A DNA stretch of 64,000 bases from Mucilaginibacter lappiensis. GTDB taxonomy: Bacteria > Bacteroidota > Bacteroidia > Sphingobacteriales > Sphingobacteriaceae. A program made the position numbers and the translations under genes. The stretch is from NCBI RefSeq assembly GCF_900155965.1, contig NZ_FTMG01000002.1, positions 186,001 through 250,000 of the forward strand, in the 5' to 3' direction. Positions 33,230 through 41,620 of this stretch are shown one piece after another. Within the stretch, counting starts at the first letter, position 1; each line of letters starts with the position of its first letter. The notes beneath the pieces are model-generated. The model worked only from the letters and a program-made list of their open reading frames with translations. It searched no databases and had not been told where the DNA came from.

Positions 33230-35005
33230 TTACTTATCCCTCCAAAATTGCAGCCAATGCAGGTTATACCCTCCTTTATTGGCGTACACTCTTACCTTAT
33301 TGCTTCCTGCTTTTAGGCGGATGTCTTTTACGGTGATCACCTGCCAGGTTTTTAGTCCCCCGGTGTTAGGTATCGCAACCTCTTTCGCCTGATCAGCTCC
33401 ATTGATATTGAGGGATAGCTTGGCATCATCAGTGGCTGCAGCTACTTTTAGTTTAACGGAATAAACCCCTGCTGTTTTTACCTGTATGATGTATTGAGTC
33501 CATTCGCCGGTTTCTATGTGATCAACATAAAAACTGTTGTAAGCTGTGGAATCCTTGCTGATATCTACACCATCATTACGATAGATTCGACCTCTGTTTC
33601 CGATGCCTGGTTTTCCGGAAGTGTGGTAATCAGCAGTATCGGTATCAAAATAAGCAAAGCCATTGCGGCCAAGGTCATAGTCAACGGCATTGATGATGGT
33701 ACCGTTGGTGACCTTATTGGCTTTAAATGGCTTGGTTGCGGTAGTGAATGGCTGCCTGAAAATAGCATCAATCACGTCATGGTGAATGATGGCGTTCTCC
33801 AGCTTAGCATGAATAGCCATTTCGAGTGTGCCGCTGTACACATTGCTTTCTTTGGGTTTATGCCTGCCGGTATTCAGATAGTTGGTCACATCATCATAAT
33901 TCAGGTTGGATGGTATTTCTATCGGATTATTATTGCCCATCTTTTTTAATGGCCATAGCGCCCAACCTAAATTGTTTTTCTCCAGTAAATGGATCTCTTC
34001 TGTTAGCCATACGTTAGAGTTTTCCCCTGTCTCCCCTATCCAGGCAGGCACATTATACTGGTCGCGGGTTTTGATGATGTGTTCTACGGATTTCTGATCA
34101 TTGAAATTCCAGTATTTGTGGAAACTCAGTACCATGTTTTTATCCCAGGTAGGCAGTATGCCATTGTAATTGTTACCCCAGCCATTACCCTCAATAATGA
34201 TGATGTGTTTTTTATCCACCTCACGAATAGCGGCGGTAATATCAACCATCAGTTTGCGTAAAGGAGCGTTGCTTTTTTCTTTTAAGCCGTTCTTATCATT
34301 GGCCGGATCATCAAACCCCCAGTTGGGTTCGTTGATAATATCATAGCCAGCAATGTTAGGTTCGTTTTTATATCTATCAGCCAGTTTACGCCAAAGGGCT
34401 ATCATTTTTTGTTTGTTGGCTTCGCTGTCCCATAATGATGGTAAATCAGGATTACGATCTGATATGTTCAAGTCGTTACCCTGGCCTCCCGGTGTTGCAT
34501 GCAGATCAAGGATCAGGTACATGTGGTTGGCCTTGCACCAGGCCAGCAGGTCGTCGGTCATTTTGAAACCTTTTTCCAGCCAGGTATTTTGCCCGGCAAC
34601 CGGTTCTTTTTCTATGGGTAAAGTATATAGATTATAATGCATAGGCAGGCGCACCGAATTAAAACCCCAGCGGTGCATCGAGTCGATATCTATCTTGCGG
34701 GTATTATTGGCCAGCCAGGTATCATAAAACTCTTTAGTTTCTGCAGGCCCCATCAACTCTTCCAGCCTTTCACGAATACGGTACTGGCGACTATCTTTAT
34801 TCACATGCAGCATGTAACCTTCCTGGATCATCCAGCCACCCAGCCCCATGCCGCGCAACAATACGTTTTTGCCGCTTTCGTCCACTATTTTTTTGCCCTC
34901 GGCCCTTAAAAAGCTTTGCGCGCTACCTTGTAACGAAATGAACGAAGCCGGTAAAGCCAGAAGCAAAACCTTTACCGATATATTTTTAAAAGTTTGTAAT
35001 AACAT
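33230..35005 (-). CDS. GH5 glucanase/cellulase with C-terminal carbohydrate-binding-like domain
   Basis: 591 residues. A signal peptide ends near GSAQ. The GH5 barrel (~30-390) shows RLPMHYN, catalytic acid/base E226 in IINEPNWG and nucleophile E325 in IGETGENS. The C-terminal 150 residues form a beta-sandwich (VKTAGVYSVKLKVAAA ... LNINGADQAKEV) like CBM6/CBM35 modules. Hydrolyses beta-glucan in the periplasm or outside the cell. It follows GH30 by 43 bp on the same strand, so both likely act on one polysaccharide. Confidence 0.9.
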   Translation of the reverse strand: MLLQTFKNISVKVLLLALPASFISLQGSAQSFLRAEGKKIVDESGKNVLLRGMGLGGWMIQEGYMLHVNKDSRQYRIRERLEELMGPAETKEFYDTWLANNTRKIDIDSMHRWGFNSVRLPMHYNLYTLPIEKEPVAGQNTWLEKGFKMTDDLLAWCKANHMYLILDLHATPGGQGNDLNISDRNPDLPSLWDSEANKQKMIALWRKLADRYKNEPNIAGYDIINEPNWGFDDPANDKNGLKEKSNAPLRKLMVDITAAIREVDKKHIIIIEGNGWGNNYNGILPTWDKNMVLSFHKYWNFNDQKSVEHIIKTRDQYNVPAWIGETGENSNVWLTEEIHLLEKNNLGWALWPLKKMGNNNPIEIPSNLNYDDVTNYLNTGRHKPKESNVYSGTLEMAIHAKLENAIIHHDVIDAIFRQPFTTATKPFKANKVTNGTIINAVDYDLGRNGFAYFDTDTADYHTSGKPGIGNRGRIYRNDGVDISKDSTAYNSFYVDHIETGEWTQYIIQVKTAGVYSVKLKVAAATDDAKLSLNINGADQAKEVAIPNTGGLKTWQVITVKDIRLKAGSNKVRVYANKGGYNLHWLQFWRDK

Positions 35006-35048
35006 GGTGTACTTAGATTATTGATATAAACAAATATTTAAAGAATGC

Positions 35049-36455
35049 TTACCAAATATAGGTACCTACAGAACCTTTATCCAGCGTAGTAGTAACCGCC
35101 AGCCCGTTATATTTGATACTAAAAGATTGCGAGGAATCACTGGTGTTGGCTACTATGAGTACCTTTTTGCCATCAGGGGTTTTGAAAGCCACGTTGGGCA
35201 GTGTATCCGAATTATTGGAAGCGATACGAACCGAGCCCGGGCGAACAAATTTAGATGCATGGGCTATAGAATAATAGGCCAGATTACGTTTCACCGCGTT
35301 TTTATCAATGGTTACGGCTCCCTGGCACATGGGGCAACCACCCCTATCGGTATATGGTTTATAATCCGGATCGGCAGCCAGGTTCCATTCCAGTACGTTG
35401 CGGCTCCAGTTGCGGGTTGCCCCAATAATCAGCCTTTTAACCGGCGAGGCAATGTTGATGGTGGTGCTGTTCTCTTTTTCAACCACCATTTGCTCCGTAA
35501 AATATAGGTTTTTATCAGGATGAGCATTGTGCACGTCGGTTAGCGCATCAATATCCCCGCCATACAAATGGAAGCCGGAACCATCGATATATTTACGGGC
35601 CGCCGGGTCATTCAGGATAGAGATGGGGTAATCGGGCCTGTCGGCATTATGGTCATAAATAATGATCTTGGTTTTAATTCCGGCGGCTTTAAAGGCTGGT
35701 CCAAGGTGGTTTTTAATGAATTCGCCTTCATCCGGGGCTACCAGCAACAAACTTGGATTATTTCCCGGATGCAAGGGCTCATTCTGAATGGTAATAGCAT
35801 CAATAGGTATACCATTAGCTTTCATCTCCTGTATATATTTGACCAGGTATTTAGCATAGACCCCGTAATATTCTGGTTTTAAACGACCTCCACGGGTATC
35901 CTCATTGGTTTTCATCCAGGCCGGTGGCGACCAGGGTGAGCCTAATATTTTGATAGCCGGGTTAATGGCCAATATCTGTTTCATAACCGGGATTACATCC
36001 TGTTTGTCGGGGCCCAGATCAAAATGTTTCAATGTCGGATCTGTTTGGCCGGCCAGCATATCGTCATATGAAAATACTTTTTCGTTGAGGTCTGATGCGC
36101 CAATACTCAGTCTGATATAACTCACACCAATGTTATTGCCATTGGTAGCAAATAACTCCTTTAGTAAGGCGGCACGACTATCCGGACTCATGCGAATGAT
36201 GTGCATGGCACTGCCGCCGGTTAATGCAAAGCCAAAGCCGTCAATGGGCTGGTATGTTTTTTTATCATCAATAGTAATGGTAAATCCATTATCGGTTGCC
36301 GGTTTAAAGGTTAAAGCATCTTTTTGCTTTTCAAATAAAGCGGATCTATCGGCTTTGGTTAGCCATAAAGTAGCCTGATCTGCCTTTTGCGCATAGGTAA
36401 TGGTAGTGCTAAATAGCAACGGCCACAATAAAAGTGATCGGATATTTTTATTCAT
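35049..36455 (-). CDS. GH30 beta-glucanase/glucosylceramidase-like
   Basis: 468 residues with a signal peptide (ends at TYAQ). The GH30 barrel shows IDGFGFALTGGSAMHI at the start, SPWSPPAWMK, acid/base E226 in IQNEPLHPG and nucleophile E321 in YFTEQMVV. The closing beta domain is typical of GH30 (VAFKTPDGKKVLIVANTS). Family members cut beta-1,6-glucan or glucosylceramide; with a GH5 partner, a fungal or plant beta-glucan is plausible. No SusC/SusD pair adjoins it. Confidence 0.9.
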   Translation of the reverse strand: MNKNIRSLLLWPLLFSTTITYAQKADQATLWLTKADRSALFEKQKDALTFKPATDNGFTITIDDKKTYQPIDGFGFALTGGSAMHIIRMSPDSRAALLKELFATNGNNIGVSYIRLSIGASDLNEKVFSYDDMLAGQTDPTLKHFDLGPDKQDVIPVMKQILAINPAIKILGSPWSPPAWMKTNEDTRGGRLKPEYYGVYAKYLVKYIQEMKANGIPIDAITIQNEPLHPGNNPSLLLVAPDEGEFIKNHLGPAFKAAGIKTKIIIYDHNADRPDYPISILNDPAARKYIDGSGFHLYGGDIDALTDVHNAHPDKNLYFTEQMVVEKENSTTINIASPVKRLIIGATRNWSRNVLEWNLAADPDYKPYTDRGGCPMCQGAVTIDKNAVKRNLAYYSIAHASKFVRPGSVRIASNNSDTLPNVAFKTPDGKKVLIVANTSDSSQSFSIKYNGLAVTTTLDKGSVGTYIW

Positions 36456-36544
36456 AAATTAAAATTTAATAGGAAATGCAGTAATGCATTCAGGTTTAAA
36501 TAAGGCTTAAATTGGATAGTAAATTTATTATTGTTTTCAATATA

Positions 36545-36601
36545 ATGGTGTATAAATTATTGGGTAACTAATATATTACGAAAGTGTAAATTATACACCA
36601 T
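36545..36601. promoter_or_regulatory. Spaced inverted repeat upstream of the GH30-GH5 operon
   Basis: ATGGTGTATAA (36545-36555) and TTATACACCAT (36591-36601), perfect 11-bp arms with 35 bp between. It is 90 bp upstream of GH30 and 158 bp before the receiver gene, in the otherwise featureless AT-rich spacer 36456-36758. Confidence 0.5.
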
Positions 36602-36758
36602 ATTGCCCGCTTAATTTAATGTTTTTATGCCCTATTTTAACACTACAGTCAAAAAACTATAAACTAAAACATTAATTTAATGGCTACGTATATTAATTAA
36701 GACTTTAAATTATTTGACAGTATTAAAATTTATTTATAGTTTCACTGGAAGTATACAA

Positions 36759-37139
36759 ATGGAAGAACCGCACAAAAAGATCATCATATTTGATGATGAT
36801 GAAGATATACTGTCTATCTGTAGTTATATCTTGGAAGAGAAGGGATGGGAGGTGCACACTTTTACCGATTGCAATAATATTGCTGATAAAGTTTTGCCAA
36901 TTTTACCGGATGTTATATTAATGGACAACTGGATTCCTGATGCAGGAGGGATTGTTGCTACCCAAACCCTAAAAAAAGCAGATGAATTAAAGCATATACC
37001 AGTCATATACTTTTCTGCCAATAGCGATATCCAATTATTGGCCAGCCATGCTGGTGCGCAAACTTATCTGGCCAAGCCCTTTGATCTGGAAGATCTGGAA
37101 CGGGTGATAAGTAATGTATTAACAACCGACTCTAATTAA
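36759..37139 (+). CDS. Receiver-only response regulator
   Basis: 126 residues from the ATG at 36759 (MEEPHKK); an upstream TTG at 36714 opens the frame. A single CheY-like domain with acidic DDDED, phospho-acceptor D56 in ILMDNWIP, conserved S in YFSAN and the K in LAKPFDL. No output domain, so a kinase or phosphorelay partner must lie elsewhere. Ends at a strong bidirectional terminator. Confidence 0.85.
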   Translation: MEEPHKKIIIFDDDEDILSICSYILEEKGWEVHTFTDCNNIADKVLPILPDVILMDNWIPDAGGIVATQTLKKADELKHIPVIYFSANSDIQLLASHAGAQTYLAKPFDLEDLERVISNVLTTDSN

Positions 37140-37163
37140 AGATAAGTAGCAAAAGAGTTTCAT

Positions 37164-37200
37164 AAAAAAAGCCTCATCTTAAATAGATGAGGCTTTTTTT
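37164..37200. terminator. Bidirectional terminator
   Basis: AGCCTCATCT-TAAAT-AGATGAGGCT with A- and T-runs, between the receiver gene and the convergent outer-membrane protein gene. Confidence 0.9.
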
Positions 37201-37208
37201 ATGACGGA

Positions 37209-40151
37209 TTATTGCAGCCCGCCCGGTACTCCCGGTACACCACCGCCAGATCCACCGCCATCACGACGACCGCCGCCATCCCTGAATCGGCCACCAGGAC
37301 CCATATTATCCTGAACAGGCGCTTTGCCTGCAAATTTTTTCAGGTTAAGCGTAAAGGTTAACAGATAATATCTCGAAAGACGGTTAACGCGTGATTGCGT
37401 CAATGAACTGGCTGTTGATGTTGATGTAAAGCCAGTGTTTTCATTAAATAAGTCAAAGCCTGAAAGACGTACAGTAGCCTGGTGATTTTTCAAAAAGCGG
37501 CGCTCCACATACAGATTTAAAATATTAGGATTAGTAACTTTTATATCTGAGCTGTAACCGTAATTGGTTGCTTTGGAATAATCGTAGCTAAATGTCCAGT
37601 CGCCAAAATAGTTTTTACCGGTGAGGCCAATATTCCAGGTCCTGATATTGGAGGTTCCTGCTAACAGTGGGTTTTGTACAGAGTTGCTGGTTCTGTTGAT
37701 AGCGTAGTTGGTTAAAATTTGTGCATCAACAATGTTATTGATGTCAACCCTGAAACGTACTTCGGGGGTAAACACCAAATTTTTGGCAATGTTTTTCTCT
37801 GTTGTGGCGGCAAAAGAAGTGGAATCGATATTGGTCAGGTAACCTATATTATTGGTATAGGTAGCTGTACCATTAAAGGTAAGCGTGTATTTGCGGTTTT
37901 CCCATGGCTTAGAGTAAGTTAAACGACCAGAACCGGTATAATACCCATCGGCATTTAAATACTGAGTTAAAATGGTGTTTTGGAATCTTGTATTAGGCGA
38001 ATAAAGACGAGGATAGGTGATAGTATTAGTCACCACCTGATTTTGCACACTTTGGAATGATAAGTTAGCAAATAATACATCGCCTGTTTGGAAACTAAAC
38101 TTGTTATACCTGATGGAAAAATTGTTGGTAAACTGTGGTTTCAGATTAGGGTTACCTTCAACTGGGTAAAGCGCATTTGAAAAGTCGATCACGGGTTGTA
38201 ACTGTGAAAAACTTGGCGTACTGCTTGATCCATTGTAATTAACACTGAATGACTGACTGCGCGAAAAGTTATAAATGAAACGCGCAGTAGGTATCACATT
38301 AAATGTGGATATATGTGTTGAAACCCCCGTTACTGGAGAACTGCCATCTAAAACGGATGGCTGAACACCCAGTCCCAGTGTATAATTGTACTTTTTTTCA
38401 ATAAAGCGATAGTTTAAGCCAACTTTATTAGTTGTAAAGGTGTAATTGTAAAGATTGCTTAACGCGCTGTCGCTTCTGAAAGAAAAATCAGCTGCATTAA
38501 AGAGCGTATCAGTTTCTTTATTATTGGTTGTAATAGCACGATTAAACGCGTAGTTAAGCTCCAGGTATGAACGTTTGCCTATCGGGTTCAGATACGAAAC
38601 GTTAGTGCCATAACTATTAGTCCGGCTATAAGTATTAATCATTTGATTTATAGGCGCAGTGGGATTGCCAGCTGTATAATCATAAATCGGATTTTGGTAT
38701 GACCAGCTTGGGGCCGAACTTACGGAAGCATTGATGCTCAGATTGTGGCGATTTTTAAAACGATGGTTAAATAAAGCTGTAAAACCATAATTTGGCGCTT
38801 GTGAATCGCCATTAGTAATAGCGGTGTAAGCAGAGGAGACATTTCCATTTCTGCTGAAATTTACGGCTTCAGACTCACTGGTATTTGTGCCGGCGTAAGA
38901 GAATGTTGGAGTAACCTTTAAGTAGTTAATAGTATCAGGTTTATACTCCATGTTCCAGGTAAAACGATGATTTATATTCTGATCTTTTTCAACGCTATTT
39001 TGATTTTGTGTTGTAGGGTTTGAGGCTGACCTGTTTTCCTGCAATGTATTGGTCGTTGTTGTAACGGTATTATCGGCAAAGCTGTAGCTTCCATATACCG
39101 AAAGTTTTTTGCCCCATTGATCGCGGAAGTTGGTGCCTATTGAATGTGCATTGGTTTCACCATTTTGTGTGGTTATCAAACTGCCGGTGTTACCACCGCC
39201 CCTACCTGCATTACCCCGGCCGCCGCCGCCAAAACCACCGCCTCCAAAACCGCCACTGCCACCACTGGCGCTGCCAAATGAAAAGGTATTTACGTTAGTA
39301 TTATTGATGCTTCCCAAAAGGGCAATTTGTTGGTCGCCATTAAAATTAAACACATTTACCGAGCCTATATAGCGGTTTTTATCGGGTATATCCTGACTTT
39401 GAGGTAAGGCGTCCCTACCGTCGCCGGCGGTAGCTTGCCCAAAATAACCGTAGTTTTTATCCTTGCGAATGGTAATGTTCATGATCTTATCAGGCTCCCC
39501 GGTTTTAACACCGGTAAGATTGGCCTGGTCGCCATAATCATCAATCATCTGGATGTTCTCAATCACATCAGCGGGTAGGTTTTTGGTGGCGCTTTGTACA
39601 TCGCCGCCCATAAAGTCTTTGCCGTTTATGCGCACTTTGGTAACCTGTTTGCCCTGTGTAGTAATATTTCCATTTACGTCTACATCAACACCTGGTAGCT
39701 TTTTGATCAGGTCTTCGGCCGGTGCATTCTCCCTTACTTTATAAGCACTGGCGTTGTATTCTACCGTATCCTCTTTTAAGGTTACCGGGTTAACACCCAC
39801 AATAGTAACCACGTTGAGCATATTGGTTGAGGCCTTCATGATAATGTTACCTAAATCAACAGGCTTTCCATCAGGATTCAATGCGAAGTGTTTTTTGATA
39901 GATGTAAAACCAATGGATGATAATGTAAGCGTTATTTTGCTGCCCTTGATTCCCGAAAACGCGAACTTTCCATTGGCATCAGCAATAGATATAGTACTAT
40001 CTCCTCCGTTTGATATAAGCTTGATGCTGCTGCCTGGTAATGACAGTTTTGTAGTGTCAACAATTGTACCGCTAATATCATGCGTGGTTTGCGCCAACGT
40101 GTTGAATACAGTTAAAATGGTTAGGCTTAAAATAAGGTACAGGGCTTTCAT
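37209..40151 (-). CDS. Outer-membrane beta-barrel protein with CarboxypepD_reg-like N-terminus
   Basis: About 980 residues from the ATG at 40151; a TTG at 40175 is upstream. A signal peptide is followed by a carboxypeptidase-regulatory beta domain (HDISGTIVDTTKLSLPGSSI), a plug-like region (AEDLIKKLPGVDVDVNG, IRKDKNYGYFG) and a long barrel. Glycine-rich inserts interrupt it (GGFGGGGFGGGGRGN, ~300-320; tail near 960 with GGGRRDGGGSGGG). Matches the outer-membrane beta-barrel family of Bacteroidota rather than SusC. Cargo unknown. Confidence 0.9.
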   Translation of the reverse strand: MKALYLILSLTILTVFNTLAQTTHDISGTIVDTTKLSLPGSSIKLISNGGDSTISIADANGKFAFSGIKGSKITLTLSSIGFTSIKKHFALNPDGKPVDLGNIIMKASTNMLNVVTIVGVNPVTLKEDTVEYNASAYKVRENAPAEDLIKKLPGVDVDVNGNITTQGKQVTKVRINGKDFMGGDVQSATKNLPADVIENIQMIDDYGDQANLTGVKTGEPDKIMNITIRKDKNYGYFGQATAGDGRDALPQSQDIPDKNRYIGSVNVFNFNGDQQIALLGSINNTNVNTFSFGSASGGSGGFGGGGFGGGGRGNAGRGGGNTGSLITTQNGETNAHSIGTNFRDQWGKKLSVYGSYSFADNTVTTTTNTLQENRSASNPTTQNQNSVEKDQNINHRFTWNMEYKPDTINYLKVTPTFSYAGTNTSESEAVNFSRNGNVSSAYTAITNGDSQAPNYGFTALFNHRFKNRHNLSINASVSSAPSWSYQNPIYDYTAGNPTAPINQMINTYSRTNSYGTNVSYLNPIGKRSYLELNYAFNRAITTNNKETDTLFNAADFSFRSDSALSNLYNYTFTTNKVGLNYRFIEKKYNYTLGLGVQPSVLDGSSPVTGVSTHISTFNVIPTARFIYNFSRSQSFSVNYNGSSSTPSFSQLQPVIDFSNALYPVEGNPNLKPQFTNNFSIRYNKFSFQTGDVLFANLSFQSVQNQVVTNTITYPRLYSPNTRFQNTILTQYLNADGYYTGSGRLTYSKPWENRKYTLTFNGTATYTNNIGYLTNIDSTSFAATTEKNIAKNLVFTPEVRFRVDINNIVDAQILTNYAINRTSNSVQNPLLAGTSNIRTWNIGLTGKNYFGDWTFSYDYSKATNYGYSSDIKVTNPNILNLYVERRFLKNHQATVRLSGFDLFNENTGFTSTSTASSLTQSRVNRLSRYYLLTFTLNLKKFAGKAPVQDNMGPGGRFRDGGGRRDGGGSGGGVPGVPGGLQ

Positions 40152-40305
40152 ATAGTGTATTTGTTCTGCTTGCAATTTTTATTAATTAAACATTGGACGC
40201 AATTCAATTGCAAATGTTCAACTTATAAAGTATTAAATGTTAAAAAAGCATATGATTGTTACAGAAATGGCACTAAACGCTTATTAATCATATCATTGTT
40301 ACAAA

Positions 40306-40352
40306 TTTTAAGTATAAAAGGGCCTATATCGTCGGCTCTTTTATACTTAAAA
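40306..40352. terminator. Long-stem terminator-like hairpin
   Basis: Arms TTTTAAGTATAAAAGGGCC and GGCTCTTTTATACTTAAAA, paired over 18 of 19 bases with a 9-nt loop. It is just downstream of the collagen-like gene on the reverse strand, and would end its transcript. Confidence 0.7.
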
Positions 40353-40367
40353 TCACCTTTTGTTAAA

Positions 40368-41036
40368 TCAGTTGATGTGTAGCGCTGTTGCTACTTCACT
40401 GTAATTTTTAAAGTTGATGCCAGGGTGCGCAACTTGTAAGGTGGTAACGCTGCCGCCAGGAATAACTACAATTTTAAAATCGAGCCCGGATTGTGAAAAA
40501 TTGGCTTTGATATTAACATAACCAACGCCAAAATCTGATAAAGTAATAGTCCTGCCGGCTTCGCTGTAAGGCAATGCATAATATGCTCCGGTACTTCCGG
40601 TAGTTCTGAAGTAAGCTAATACAACGCCACTGTCAACGATGTCTTGAGTAATACCAGGTATCGCGAAATTGGTAAATCCGGTTAGAGTAACGCTTTTGTT
40701 AATTAACAAATAACTTTTAACGCTCATAGTGCCATCGGCTCCTGTAGGTCCAGTTGGGCCTTGTGGTCCTGCCGGACCCGTTGGCCCTTGTGGCCCGGTT
40801 GGGCCGGTTGGTCCTTGTGGTCCCTGGGGCCCCGTGCCGCCGGTTGATCCGGTATTGCCAGTTGGTCCTTGTGGACCGCCTGGTCCGGGTGAGCCGGTAT
40901 CCCCTTTTGGGCCTTGCGCGCCATCGGTACCATTGGTGCCATTAACACCTGCGGGTCCAGGGTCCCCTTTTTTACAAGCGTTCATACTGAATACGCATAT
41001 CAATAATGCAGGAAATAGTAGTCGTAGTTTTCTCAT
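40368..41036 (-). CDS. Collagen-like lipoprotein
   Basis: 222 residues from the ATG at 41036, chosen because it starts a signal peptide with lipobox SMNAC ([15 protein letters not shown]). A collagen-type Gly-X-Y run (~25-100) reads [13 protein letters not shown] ... [10 protein letters not shown], with many GPQGPTGP units. The C-terminal 120 residues are a beta-rich domain ([20 protein letters not shown]). Collagen-like triple helices on bacteria usually serve adhesion or surface structure. Repeat DNA in the Gly-X-Y run may slip. Confidence 0.87.
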   Translation of the reverse strand: MRKLRLLFPALLICVFSMNACKKGDPGPAGVNGTNGTDGAQGPKGDTGSPGPGGPQGPTGNTGSTGGTGPQGPQGPTGPTGPQGPTGPAGPQGPTGPTGADGTMSVKSYLLINKSVTLTGFTNFAIPGITQDIVDSGVVLAYFRTTGSTGAYYALPYSEAGRTITLSDFGVGYVNIKANFSQSGLDFKIVVIPGGSVTTLQVAHPGINFKNYSEVATALHIN

Positions 41037-41227
41037 GAATTTTTTAAATTTTAGGTGGATTTGTGGCTTTATTACGGATGGATGAATAATTAGTTTCAGG
41101 TGATGGAGATAGCGGAACAATTATTGTTGCCGGTTAAAAAAGGAAATTAATGTATTGTTCAAATAATCCAAAAAAATGAACAACAAAACCGGCGAATGTT
41201 TCGTTATGTTTAAAATAAAATTAACCT

Positions 41228-41500
41228 ATGAATAATATTAGCAGCACATTGCACTCAAAAGTGCACAATTGGATAGATGCGATCGGTTTTCGGTTAAATG
41301 CATCACAAACCAATAATAAAAGTCATGTAACAACTAATCATTATTTTTTTGAAACGTTTAATTTTTTTGAGAAAAAGCGAAGAAATCATCCGGAAAGCAC
41401 TAAGTTTTTATGCTTTGATGCCTATGGAGAAAAAATTAATGTAAGATCACTGCTTGATCTGCAGGTTGCCTTTTTCGAAAACATCAGCCAGCTTAAATAG
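41228..41500 (+). CDS. Hypothetical small protein
   Basis: 90 residues, not recognised. It has a basic middle (FEKKRRNHPES) and aromatic clusters (NHYFFETFNFFEKK). No signal peptide or membrane segment. Its only support is a clean frame with its own ATG and a terminator 77 bp downstream; it could be a chance frame. Confidence 0.45.
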   Translation: MNNISSTLHSKVHNWIDAIGFRLNASQTNNKSHVTTNHYFFETFNFFEKKRRNHPESTKFLCFDAYGEKINVRSLLDLQVAFFENISQLK

Positions 41501-41576
41501 TGCTGCTATAGCTGGATATTAGATACTGTTTAATTTTACCTGATCAAGCTGCTCATCAGGTGTATTCATAAAAAAA

Positions 41577-41606
41577 AGCCGGCTTAAACTAAGCCGGCTT
41601 TTTTAT
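41577..41606. terminator. Bidirectional terminator
   Basis: AAGCCGGCTT-AAACT-AAGCCGGCTT with flanking A- and T-runs, between the small hypothetical gene and the convergent metalloprotease gene. Confidence 0.9.
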
Positions 41607-41620
41607 TTTTAATGAGTAGA

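Noticed and set aside
33230..36455. A full polysaccharide utilisation locus
   Set aside because: No SusC/SusD pair is adjacent; the barrel protein at 37209 is convergent with the receiver gene and lacks clear SusC features.
39130..39372. A proline-rich forward frame opposite the outer-membrane barrel gene
   Set aside because: It is the reverse of the glycine-rich repeat of the barrel protein.
40729..41085. A proline-glycine-rich forward frame opposite the collagen-like gene
   Set aside because: Antisense reading of the Gly-X-Y repeat; no independent support.
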